From contig NC_092673.1 in the NCBI RefSeq assembly GCF_964355755.1, positions 31,935,001 through 31,999,000 on the forward strand: 64,000 nucleotides of DNA. The letters are read 5' to 3'. Positions 41,945 through 52,245 of this stretch are shown here, in pieces. The notes under the pieces are model-generated. The model searched no databases. It had not been told where the DNA came from and was given only the letters and a program-made list of their open reading frames with translations. This DNA comes from Antedon mediterranea (lineage: Eukaryota > Echinodermata > Crinoidea > Comatulida > Antedonidae). Position numbers and translations under genes: made by a program. Numbering within the stretch: position 1 is the stretch's first letter; the number at the start of each line of letters is the position of its first letter.

Positions 41945-43945
41945 GTAACATGAAATTAGTCACTGAATGTTAATATCTTTTCGTATGTTAATACACTGTG
42001 CTCAAGTGGACCCAATTTGGAGCCAGGGGAGCACAGTGATATAAAATAGAAATAAGTCACTGAATGTTAAAATATTTTCGTATGTTAATACACTGTGCTC
42101 AAGTGGACCTAATTTGGCGCCAGTGGAGCACAGTGATATAAAATGGAAAAAAGTCACTGAATTTTAATATCTTTTTGTATGTTAATACACTGTGCTCAAG
42201 TGGACCCAATTTGGAGCCAGTGGAGCACAGTGATATAAAATAGAAATAAGTCACTGAATTTTAATATCTTTTCGTATGTTAATACACTGTGCTCACGTGG
42301 ACCCAATTTAGCACGCGCGACAGTAAGCACAGTGATATAAAATAGAAAAAAGTCACTAAATTATAATATCTTTTCGTATGTTAATACACTGTGCTCAAGT
42401 GGACCCAATTTGGCACCAATGGGAGCACAGGGAAATAGTCACATACAAAAACATCGAGAAAAAATACTTCTGGATTTCAAAAATATTTCAAACTTGGTAT
42501 ATATGTTCAATATCGGTTACTCCATCCGTAAAGCAAAAGAAAAAATAGTTTCAAGCCATATCAGTGATTTTAGTAATTTTCGTTAGTTTAAAATGTATAT
42601 TTATGATAGAACATAGAATTCCAACACATTTTTTAAACTTTAAATTTTGATCGCCATAAAATAATTGTCCTACACATTTGAAATTTGGTAGTATACGTTC
42701 AATAGGTTACTACACGTTCAATATGTTACTACATAATTCATATTTTTAACATATGTCTTTTTTTTTAATCACTAAAGTTAAAAAAAATGTGTTGGAATTG
42801 TATTTTCTTTCATAAGTATTTATCTTAGACAAACGCAAGTTATTAAAATCACTGATGTGGCTTGAAACTAATTTTTCTTCTGCATTACGGATGGAGTAAC
42901 TGATATTGAACTTATATACCAAGTTTGAAATATTTTTGAATTCGATAAATATTTTTTCCAGAAGTTTTTGTATGTGACTATTTCCCTGTGCTCCACTGGC
43001 GCCAAATTGGATCCACTGGAGCACAGTGTATTAACATACGAACATTTCTTTTGTAAAAAAAAATACTCCTCGATTTCAATATTATTTTCTTGGTATATTT
43101 TTTATTTTAGTTTCTCAATTTACAGGGAAAAAATCGAAGAGCATAGTGTATTAACATACGAAAAGATGTTATTATTTAGTGACTTTTTTCTATTTTATAT
43201 CACTGTGCTCACTGGCGCGCGCCAAATTGGGTCCACGTAAGCACAGTGTATTAACATACGAAAAGATATTATAATTTAGTGACTTTTTTCTATTTTATAT
43301 CACTGTGCTCACTGGCGCGCGCGCCAAATTGGGTCCACGTGAGCACAGTGTATTAACATACGAAAAGATATTAAAATTCAGTGACTTATTTCTATTTTAT
43401 ATCACTGTGCTCCCCTAGCTCCAAATTGGGTCCATTTGAGCACAGTGTATTAACATACGAAAAGATATTAAAATTCAGTGACTTTTTTCTGTTTTATATC
43501 ACTGTGCTCCCCTGGCCCCAAATTGGGTCCACTTGAGCACAGTGTATTAACATACGAAAAAATATTAAAATTCAGTGACTTATTTCTATTTTATATCACT
43601 GTGCTCCCCTAGCTCCAAATTGGGTCCACTTGAGCACAGTGTATTAACATACGAAAAGATATTAAAATTCAGTGACTTATTTCTATTTTATATCACTGTG
43701 CTCCACTGGCTCCAAATTTGGTCCACTTCTTGAGCACAGTGTATTAACATACGAAAAGATATTACAATTTAGTGACTTATTTATATTTTATATCACCATG
43801 TGCTCCCCTGGCTCCAAATTGGGTCCACTTGAGCACAGTGTAATAACATACGAAAAGATATTAAATTTAGTGACTTATTTCTATTTTATATCACTGTGCT
43901 CCACTAGTGCTAAATTTGGTCCACTGGAGCAGTTATCGTAGTAGT
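41945..43945. mobile_element. Foldback element of ~97-bp units
   Basis: Five direct units on the left (41945-42435) and about nine inverted units on the right (42965-43930). Each unit holds CACTGTGCTC ... GAGCACAGTG around a ~25-bp core (AGTGGACCCAATTTGG), followed by TATAAAATAGAAATAAGTCA. Units start about every 97 bp. Between the arms, 42440-42720 and 42745-42965 form a second inverted pair (for example CTTGGTATATATGTTCAATA with its counterpart). There is no ORF of note. The arms are unequal in unit number, as expected from unequal exchange. It lies just 3' of Drosha. Confidence 0.8.
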
Positions 43946-44781
43946 ATTTCTATTTCGTAAGTAAATAAAGGCATAAATGGCGCTCCGTAGAAGTAGAGAA
44001 TGCTCGATCGTCGAAATGACGCTCTGAATATACCTCTGATTTTTATATAAAAAGGCAAAATGTAAGGGTTACATTTTTGTTAATAACTTGGGATTTAGTG
44101 AACAGATTTTAATTTTATTTGTAGATCCAACATTACGTCATTAGAGGTCACCGACGTCCTTTATCAAAAATGATTTTTTCTCAAATTAACTCTTAATTCA
44201 GTTAAAAAAAAAAAACAGATTATGAAAACTGATGTGGAGGACAGAAAGCTGATTCACTTAAAACATTCACAACATCCACGACATCTATGAGATATCAACA
44301 TTTATTATATTACATAAATACAGATAAAATAATATGAGCATAGTTTATGAATGGGCAAAATTGTACTTGCTAGATTTCTATGAACTGCTGAATAAATGGG
44401 TCTGGCCTGCCATAGTGTTACTGTATATAGGCTACTCAACTATATCATTATATTTGATGAAGGTATACTTCAGCACAATCTAATTTTAATTTTCAACATT
44501 ATTACAACTAACAGAATGCCTGGCTGATAAATCAGAAATTAATCGAATTATTTGGAAATATTAAAAATTACTGAAACTAATGCGTAAAACATACTTTATA
44601 CTTGATTATACTTGATGTTGAAACTTAGAAGCCGAAACTTAGAAGCCGTAGCTTGTGTGTTCCTCAACATGTTTCAATATATTATCTTGTCTACTATAGG
44701 GGGAAAACATGTTAGATTGTCTTTTTATGTTGGCTGGTATACACAAAATATGCACTTAGTATGCATGTCAAAATATCACAT

Positions 44782-44965
44782 TCATAAGATATTAAAGATA
44801 GGCTGCCATGAAGTTGTGTCTCCTCCTTCTTTGCTCATACTTGGCATCAACGCGGACCTGGTCAGACCCCAAAACTTGTCAGGCTTCAGCTTTCGCTTGG
44901 TTGCACTGAATTTCCACCCCATATGACTTGAGCAGTGTCGACACTGAATTATTGTCCATGCATAT
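44782..44965 (-). CDS. CRBN: Cereblon last exon (CULT domain, C-terminal half)
   Basis: Cereblon is the substrate receptor of the CUL4-DDB1 ubiquitin ligase. This exon reads [20 protein letters not shown], then [11 protein letters not shown], and ends in a stop. It supplies the second zinc CXXC (CRHC) and two of the tryptophans of the thalidomide-type ligand pocket (YAW and GWKF). The acceptor TTAATAG at 44966-44972 is good. The position matching human V388 is Ile here. Confidence 0.93.
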
Positions 44966-45131
44966 CTATTAAGAAATGATAACACGGAAAACACAAACCG
45001 CAATGATGACGTACACTACTGCAGTAGATTCACTACTGCAGTAGATTCTGTTGTTAAATTATAGGTAAGTCCTACATATATGTGCTGTATTGTGACTTGA
45101 TAATTAGTTAAGGTTTAACATCTATACATAC

Positions 45132-45263
45132 CCTGGAAACCAGCTGTTTTCTTTTGAGGGCCGACCAATCAAGTTGAGATTTTGAGCTCGATAAAGAGTC
45201 AATGTTTCATGAATATAGCCACCAGGGTTAACATAAGCTGCCATGGGACCATCAAGAGACATA
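45132..45263 (-). CDS. CRBN: Cereblon penultimate exon (CULT domain)
   Basis: 132 bases. It encodes [20 protein letters not shown] then [13 protein letters not shown] and ENSWFPG. The W of NSWFPG is the third pocket tryptophan. The donor (CCAGG|GTATG) and acceptor (TTTGTAG|T) fit the phases of both neighbouring exons. Confidence 0.93.
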
Positions 45264-45324
45264 CTACAAAATTAAACATAATTAAATTATTTATATTTTA
45301 CTTTCTGTTTGTGGAGTTTCTGGA

Positions 45325-45592
45325 GTGGAGTTGTGGCCTGGTGGTTACGATGCTTGGCTGCCAATCCAAGGGTCCTGGGTTGAAGTCCTGTCATATGTCA
45401 GGATTTTTTTCTAATGACAATTTACAACTCCACTCCCAAAGACTTGTAATAAGACTTTGTTAATGTAGAGCATCTTGTGTATATGTTTGTCTCGTGAACG
45501 GATTGCCACCTTTAAGAAGGATAGTGAATGAATTCGCTTATGGTTATCCTTGGCAATTTGCCTAAATAAATAAAAAAAAATAAAAAAATAAT
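45325..45592 (+). mobile_element. tRNA-derived SINE (family 2), copy 2
   Basis: A better-preserved copy of the SINE at 38757. A-box-like GTGGCCTGGTGGTTACGATG, B-box-like GGGTTGAAGTCC, then the same ATAAGACTTTGTTAATGTAG and GTTATCCTTGGCAATTTGCC body and an AAATAAATAAAAAAAAATAA tail. It lies in a cereblon intron, opposite to the gene. Confidence 0.78.
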
Positions 45593-45626
45593 CACCTGAA
45601 AATATTAATAAAATGTTAAAACTTAC

Positions 45627-45688
45627 CAAAAAACATCAGTCTTGTTTGCAATCTGGTGACCGCATCTCTTACAACATAGTAATGTACA
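45627..45688 (-). CDS. CRBN: Cereblon exon with first zinc CXXC
   Basis: 62 bases, encoding CTLLCCKRCGHQIANKTDVF. CKRC is the first half of the CULT zinc site. It splices in phase to 45263 and is preceded by a good acceptor (CTTTCAG). Confidence 0.9.
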
Positions 45689-45761
45689 CTGAAAGAAGAT
45701 AGTACACATGTTATACTACAGTTGACACTACTGCTACTACTTCTGCTAGACCACAACCTAC

Positions 45762-45790
45762 CTTCTTTAGTAAGTCAAGCTCACAACATT
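45762..45790 (-). pseudogene. CRBN: Cereblon exon remnant
   Basis: CELDLLKK followed by a GTAGGT donor matches the end of the cereblon exon just before the CULT domain, but in-frame stops appear immediately upstream and a LINE 3' end lies from ~45.84 kb. The gene seems cut here: no LON-domain exons are visible anywhere in the window. Confidence 0.45.
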
Positions 45791-45846
45791 ACTAATTGGT
45801 TTAAAATAATAAATCAAAATACTTACGGCTAGCGCGCAGCAGACGA

Positions 45847-46560
45847 TCTTTTTTTTTTCTGTAGGTACATTAACAACTACTCTTCTGAAAATCATTATAG
45901 TACTGCGTCAGGTTGTTCTTGGTTGAATGCCGACATCAAGCACTGGTTTCAAAGAATGGCAATCTTTTTGCCCGCAGCTTCTTTGGTTTTTCTACCTTAG
46001 AAGACCGACGTGTTCGACTGTGCAAGGATTTTTTCGTTAAAATCAAAGACCCCAGTCACAGATTGAATCATTTGTTACCGGAGGCTCCTTCTGCTGCTTA
46101 TAATCTTAGAAGACTCCGTGAGTTCTGTATCCCTAGAGTTAAAACTAACCGTTCAAAAACGTTTATTATTAATCACGGACTATTCCAAAAATGGTAAACA
46201 TTTAGTGTTCTGTTTCCGCGACCTTCCGTACCATTGTGTGTAAATATTATTGAAAATGTTTGAAGTTTTTAACATTTTTTAAATTTGTAACAATTTTTAA
46301 AACTTTTACATTTTTATACTGCAGGCCTTTATCAATATTCTGATGTTTTCAGTTTAACTTGTTTTTTAACATTTTGAATATATATTTATTGTTTTTATAT
46401 TAAGTGATGTTTAATTGTAATTTTGTTTTAATATTTTGATTGTATGTTCTACCTTTCTAAATGTCTTTTATATTTTTATATTGCATTTTATTTTTCTGAG
46501 TGAAACGCTTTTGTTAAACTTCAATCTTTCGTTTGATTGCAATAAAGTTCTATTCGTATT
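45847..46560 (+). mobile_element. LINE 3' end with C-terminal coding remnant
   Basis: A 94-codon frame at 45913-46197 (RRVRLCKDFFVKIKDPSHRL, RLREFCIPRVKTNRSKTFI) matches the extreme C-terminus of CR1/jockey-type polymerases. A 3' UTR follows, with GCAATAAAGTTC near the end. It is strongly 5'-truncated and marks where cereblon is broken off. Confidence 0.6.
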
Positions 46561-47400
46561 CTCTTTGTAGGCTTCTTTGTATCTTGGGTCTAATCAACTA
46601 CAGAGTGAGAAACCTTACCAAATTTAAATAACAATTATGTTGGCTGCAGTGATGAGCTTTCTCAATAATTAGCCACAAAGTAATTATGTAACACATCATT
46701 GTAACGCTTGGACCTCATGTAATCATGTCACGTGTTTTGTCCAATTAGGCTCGACTTTTTAGTTCAATATTTAGGGATACTCAAATACAAATTATCTATA
46801 AAAAGGAATAAGGACCACTTCTTTTTCTTCTGTCACGTTGGTACCCCGACCCTCCCCTGCTGGTGCGTTCCCGTTCTGTACTGAGTTTAAGAGTAGTAAA
46901 TATTATATTATGCGTAAATGCTCTACATTATCACAATTATTAGGCGTTTAGTAAGTACATATACTTACTTACAGAACAAAATACTTATTAAAATCTCGAG
47001 TTCTTTGTATCTTCAAAATGCGCAATATTATATCACGCCCTCTGTTGCTCCCTCTTTATTTCCAAGTACAGTATTTCGCTCAGTTAATTCTAGACTTTAT
47101 TTTAGTTAGATTAAACAATAGGACTTGATTGACAGTTGGCTTTGAGAAATAAATGACTGAAATGTTTCACACTTTTCGTTAGAAACAAAGACACTGGTGA
47201 ATAGGCTTGTATTCAATTAGTACTAATTACTGACATGGTTGCCAACTAAACAACCAACCAATGTCTAATTATAAATACAGGTATAATGAACTCATTTCTA
47301 GCAAAAACCAACATAAAGTCAAAATAGAATATAATATTATTAATGAGCTTTATTTATTCACACAAACTCTATGATGGAACATAATACAATGTATGAATGA
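46561..47400. other. Gene-free stretch between cereblon remnant and TRMT10C
   Basis: AT-rich DNA with no ORF that I can support. A TATAAAAAGG motif at about 46797 stands upstream of a pyrimidine-rich TTCTTTTTCTTCTGTCACG. This could be a promoter remnant or part of a solo LTR; nothing else is recognised. Confidence 0.3.
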
Positions 47401-47522
47401 ATCATTATCAGATTTTAGTTTCAGACTTTGGCTATCTACTTATATTTTGGTCTCAGTGCCCGACTAAAAATAAAGTTGTCTTTGGCTGCGGGTTCCTGTA
47501 AAGCGCCTTTGAGCATGATTAC

Positions 47523-48570
47523 TCATGAAAAGGGCGCTATATAAATGTCATTTGTTTCTTTCATTGCTGATAATATCTTAATTACTTGATCTAAAGTCAG
47601 AGTCTTATTCCCACCACTTCCCCACTTTAAGTAGTAATCAATTGGTAATCGTACATGAGAAACATTTAATCTTTTTGCAATACCTAAAGTCAATCCTTTT
47701 TGTATTTGAGTTGCATCAACTAAAGCACCAATAACGTACGTCTTAGTGTCATCAAATGTGCGCATTATGTTTGGAATCTGGCGACAGATAAATAATGTCC
47801 TCTTTGGGAAATTTTTCCAGTAAAGATTGTGAACTCATCGTCACCATCATCTTATTGTATGCATCCTTTGTTTTTGTACGCACCAATTCTTTATGCGATA
47901 GTGAACCCTCTAGGTGGTTAACAAAATGTATGTGAAAAGACTCCTTAGCTTTCTTATTTTCATGTATTACATACCTCATTTGCATACATAGGCTGATAGC
48001 TTCTCTTCGTTGCATATACTGGTCATAGCAAAAATCGAACACAACATTCTGACCAAATTTCATTCCTTGAGACAGTTTCCAATTATCAAACTCCAAAATA
48101 CGTTTAGGATTCAATTTGAGAAACAACGTATTTTCTAATAGTGTTTCATACTCCTTACTTTCTTCGGATTCTATTTTTCTTTGTTCCCGTTTTTCAAGAC
48201 GCTTTTCCTTATCCCTCAGTCGCAAACACTCTCTACGATACATGAAAGTCATAAACTTTAACCTTTGCTTTTTAGATTTGATAGAAGCAAAATGTTCTAA
48301 ATCTGCATCACTGATTTGTTGTGGGACTTGTCTGCCTGAAAGCCTCATTTCTTCTATTAACTCTTTTGCCTCTTCAAGCCCTCGATCATAAGACGTTTCT
48401 TTACTAGATTCATTTGTAATAGAACAGTAATATCTTGATTGATAGATAAGTTTGTTTTTAAATTGGCTCACTGATATCCATAACGTACTTGTTTTATTCT
48501 TCACTGATACAGGAACGCTGTTTTTACACACTGATGGTAAGCTTCTTACCAATTTCAAAAGGTGATACAT
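47523..48570 (-). pseudogene. TRMT10C: TRMT10C-like (mitochondrial RNase P protein 1), frameshifted
   Basis: TRMT10C is the SPOUT tRNA methyltransferase subunit of mitochondrial RNase P. The intronless frame begins at Met 48570 (MYHLLKLVRSL), with a mitochondrial-type presequence rich in S, K and R. A charged helical region follows (LIEEMRLSGRQVPQQISDAD, then YRRECLRLRDKEKRLEKREQ). The SPOUT domain has VVFDFCYDQYMQRREAISLC, then IIYLSPDSKH. There the frame stops and the domain continues one base out of register near 47755-47765 with TYVIGALVDATQIQKGLTLG and LTLDQVIKILSAMKE. The C-terminal end is replaced by repeat sequence (ATAGCGCCCTTTTCATGAG), so the usual last ~50 residues are missing. A diverged gene with one assembly error is possible but does not explain the lost C-terminus. 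Confidence 0.8.
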
Positions 48571-48639
48571 TTCTATCTGTGAATTTAACGCAAAAATAAT
48601 TATTGAATAACCATGGTAACCAATCAATGGCAATTCCAA

Positions 48640-49240
48640 CTTTCATTATGCACAGACAGTTTAGTCATGAAAAGGGCAATTTCTTAATAAAACTAAGCCT
48701 AGGTACACTAAGCTATCGCCCCGTAGAATTTTATGATATAAAATTTTATCAAGTATATGCTAAAATTATATACATTTTTGATATGAAAAAACGTCAAAAT
48801 ATTCAAATTTGTTTCTGGAAATAAATATAGGCTATGTATATAACACTATAACATGTACTTGATATCATTTTAAATCATACAAGCCTACCGGGCCATACCA
48901 GGCGTAGATTAGTATGAACGCTATGTATTCAGGCCTAGGCTAGGCCTACTTAGGATGGGCTTACTTCTCAACTAACCTCCTGCTTAACTCTACCACTACT
49001 GTCACTCTAGTAGTACTAGTAGGTTAGGCAGGCCTGGTGTCGCGGCCTGGTCACTACGAGTAGGCCTACTAGCTTCGGCTTATTGTATTTGTAGGGAGTG
49101 TGTCGAAAGCGAAGACTTCGAAAGCGAAGACTTCGAAAGCGAAGATCGAAGACCCTACGAAATGGTAGTGTGCACAAAATTCGACCAAAATCATACAAAA
49201 TCGTGATAACACCTTGAATTTACAGATTCTAAAAAAATAT
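48640..49240. other. Gene-free stretch with short repeats
   Basis: Contains GGCCTAGGCTAGGCCTAC words (48930-48960, 49020-49070) and three CGAAAGCGAAGACTT-like units at 49105-49150. I see no coding support for the frame that crosses them. Confidence 0.5.
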
Positions 49241-49499
49241 TTCGATTTTAATTGTTATGTTATCAAAAAACATGACTTTATCTATGAAAACAAGCTCACG
49301 CGTTTTCACCAATGGAGTTAATATGTGATATGGTTTTACGAACAAACACATCGCGCTATTTGCAAGGCGACGGACGCACAAGAAGGACCTTGCACAGAGC
49401 ATAGAGATATTATAGTGAACTATAATATCTCTATGCACAGAGCATTGAATTGAATGCAATATTAAATGTCACTTGTTGCGATAACTTTGTAGCACACAT

Positions 49500-51440
49500 C
49501 GCCTACAATTTAAAACCATAGCCAATTGTTTATAAGTATAGAAATAAACTACATAAAAGTAAATTGTAAAAAGTAAAGGATGGCGGTAGGCTTTTTGAGG
49601 CTTATTTTAGAGCCTATATAAAAAGTGTCCGTATTTTGATTTCATATGTTGCTATGTGTTTTTTATCTATAATATTTGCCTATTGTTTATTACTGTATCT
49701 AAATGTATAAATAAATACAATATATAGATATTCATTTTCCTGTATTGTATTTAAACTTTTACATTTTCCCATTGTATACTATTGCTGTTTTACTTAATCG
49801 GCAGTTTCAAAATGTTTTGTAATGTATTCATAATAGACAAATAATATATCAGTATCAGAATATTTAGTGTGGTTGGTGAAACGACAGTACTATGTAAAGA
49901 AAAATTTAAAAAGTAAAATAAATATTTCATTAACCAACGTATAAACCACTAACAAAAAAATCCTACCGCAACGTATCGTATTGATGCGCAACGTAAGAAA
50001 ATATTCATCTATCTATTTTGCATCCCCTCCTGGTGTGTTGAACACGTCGATTCCCACTTGTGATGACACGCAATAAAGGTTATTTCCTTACGGCGCACTT
50101 TGCGTGGATACGTTGTGTCGATCTGAAAACCAATTTCAGCTCTTAAAATATTTCCCGGGCCGATGACAGTTCGTCCCAATAGCTTACCGTGAAGTAACGA
50201 AACTTTATTTTATATTTTTTTATTGTCAAAATCAAAAATTATACTGTATTCAAATTATGATTTGACAAAAGGCTAATAGAAGGAACAATAGGCATCACAT
50301 TCTGAAGATTTTGCTCGATCGTTAACCCGTTATAATAGTATATAATTCTCTTAGATTTGTTTGTGTATAGTGTCAATTCTATATTTAAATGGTCATTACA
50401 CAACCGGTAACCTGTTTTTTTAATTTTGTTAAATTCATGGCAGGGATATGCAAACATTAGAAGCGGGACGTCGACAATCTGTTGAAAATCGGGAGACTGT
50501 TGAATAGTCGTCTCATCCACAAGTGAGATAGAAGGTTGGGGGTTAGAGTGGTTAAGCCCGATAAAAATTCACCATCACTTAATAAAGATGTATAGAGAGT
50601 AACTCTTTTTGTATTCACCACAGGCAATGCTTCAGAAGTCAGTTTCTTTTTTTGTTTACTTTGATGATGAGGACAATTGTGGTTGGCGGAAATGGAACTT
50701 CATTAAACATGTCTTTTGACAGTGTCAGTAAACGTAATACCGATATGAAAAAACACCCGTTTTAATATCGTCACTTATCACATTGCAACCGTAAACAAAA
50801 TCGACAACTTGTAATTTTGGAGCGAATATTTTTTATTTCAATCTTTGTTTTGTATGGCTTTTGTCTTTGTTAACGTTGAAATAATGGCGTGGTTCCCACT
50901 AGCAACGCAACGCAAGGACATAACGCAACGCAAGTGAATTGACCAATCACAAGCGATGGCTTATTCGCTTGTGATTGCTAACTGTCATTGGTTAGTTCCG
51001 CCAACCACAATTGTCCTCACCATCAAACGGTAAAAAAAAAGAAACTGACTTTTGTTTTCAAGCATTGCCCGTGGTAAATACAAAAAGAGATACTCTCTAT
51101 AAAGTGATGGTGAATTTTTATCGGGCTTAACCACTCTAACCCCCCACCTCCTATCTCACAGGCTTGTGGATGAGATGACTATTCAACAGTCTCTCCCGAC
51201 TTATTATAGATAATAAACATATATCAACATATTTAAATGCAAAAAAAAAGGATCTCTAAGTTGTATTCACGCGTATAACTTTTTTAAAAACAAGTGTAAA
51301 ATCTATGATACGGACACTTTTTATATAGGCTCTAAAATTAGCCTAAATAGGCCTATCGCAATCCTTTACTTCTTACAATTTACTTACTGCTGTAGTTTAT
51401 TTCTATACTTTTCTATACAATTAGCTATGTGACATAAAGT
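49500..51440. mobile_element. 1.9 kb foldback inside the left arm
   Basis: TATATAAAAAGTGTCCGTAT at about 49615 returns inverted as ATACGGACACTTTTTATATA at about 51310, with flanking homology of ~150 bp. A second inner pair, 50470-50700 and 50990-51200, shares GCCCGATAAAAATTCACCATC and GTCAGTTTCTTTTTTTGTTT-type stretches. The centre near 50900 has two ACGCAACGCAAG copies and a TCACAAGCGATGGCTTATTCGCTTGTGA-type hairpin. No transposase is visible. Confidence 0.65.
50239..50520 (-). CDS. Unrecognised 93-aa ORF inside the foldback
   Basis: Open from Met 50520 to a stop at 50239: begins MDETTIQQSPDFQQIVDVPL, includes FAYPCHEFNKIKKTGYRLCN and ends NLNTV. It has no signal peptide, membrane segment or motif I recognise. 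It overlaps one arm of the inner foldback at its start. It could be a captured exon or chance; codon use looks protein-like but the evidence is thin. Confidence 0.25.
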   Translation of the reverse strand: MDETTIQQSPDFQQIVDVPLLMFAYPCHEFNKIKKTGYRLCNDHLNIELTLYTNKSKRIIYYYNGLTIEQNLQNVMPIVPSISLLSNHNLNTV

Positions 51441-51857
51441 TATCGGAACCGTAGTAATACTGTATTAATTCGCCGTGGCTAAAGATACGGTACCGTATTC
51501 TAACTTCTGTTTACTAAAGGTACGGTAAAATTGCATTACGTCATAACCAGCCAATGGGGTGCTGGTACGTGTGTGACGTCATCGTATAAGGACTTTGTGG
51601 ATTTTTTTCATATCGCGAAAACAGTGTGATCAACCGCATTTTCTTGATGCTTTATTTATCGCTATTATCGCCGTCGTGTGTGACAAAAACTAAATGTAGC
51701 CTACGTCTGTTATTATTATTGAAAAGCCAAAACATGTTGATTTTAATTCTAGAATACAGAAAACCGTTTCAAAAGAGGCCTAGGCCTACTTATTACGTAC
51801 TATAACCTCATTATATGAGTTTAATTGTTTGTGTAGAGAGGGAAAGCGATGCCAGGC

Positions 51858-52245
51858 GGTGTACATCGTGTTCGGCCGCAAACGGTTTCGGCCGCAATGT
51901 TTTGAATGCCCATATAAGGCGTTAAGATTGTTAAGATTGTATATAACAAAATAATTTTCATTTTTCTCTATCTGTGATGAATCTAACTGTATCTGAAAAG
52001 AAATCATAATATTATATACAATAATACAAATGTAGAGAAAAATCGGTAAAGCAATGCACCCCTATTTTTTTAATGGAATAAGCCACGGAGATCGCTAATC
52101 TAAACAATGCATTTAATATAAACAATGCAAGCAAGCCTGGCGTTCCATACTAAATACATGCGGCCGAACACGACGGTGTACATCGTGTTCGGCCGCAAAC
52201 GGTTTCGGCCGCAATGTTTTGAATGCCCATATAAGGCGCTATGTA
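51858..52245. repeat. Direct and hairpin repeats (CGGCCGC-rich)
   Basis: A ~70-bp segment (GTACATCGTGTTCGGCCGCA ... CATATAAGGCG) occurs at 51860-51928 and again at 52178-52245. Between them is a ~250-bp segment that recurs in direct orientation at 55370-55620 (GTTAAGATTGTATATAA through CATGCGGCCGAAC). A perfect 14-bp stem, GCGGCCGAACACGA (52160-52173) with TCGTGTTCGGCCGC (52183-52196), sits at the junction. Confidence 0.75.

Noticed and set aside
42746-43941. Small ORFs with CSTGAKFGPLEHSVLTYEK repeats
   Set aside because: They translate the 97-bp hairpin units; no independent coding support.
41945-43945. CRISPR-like array
   Set aside because: Regular ~97-bp spacing, but units are similar throughout with no variable spacers, orientation inverts in the middle and the context is eukaryotic.
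49016-49198. Arg-rich 60-aa minus-strand ORF
   Set aside because: It comes from CGAAAGCGAAGACTT-type tandem repeats and GGCCTA words.
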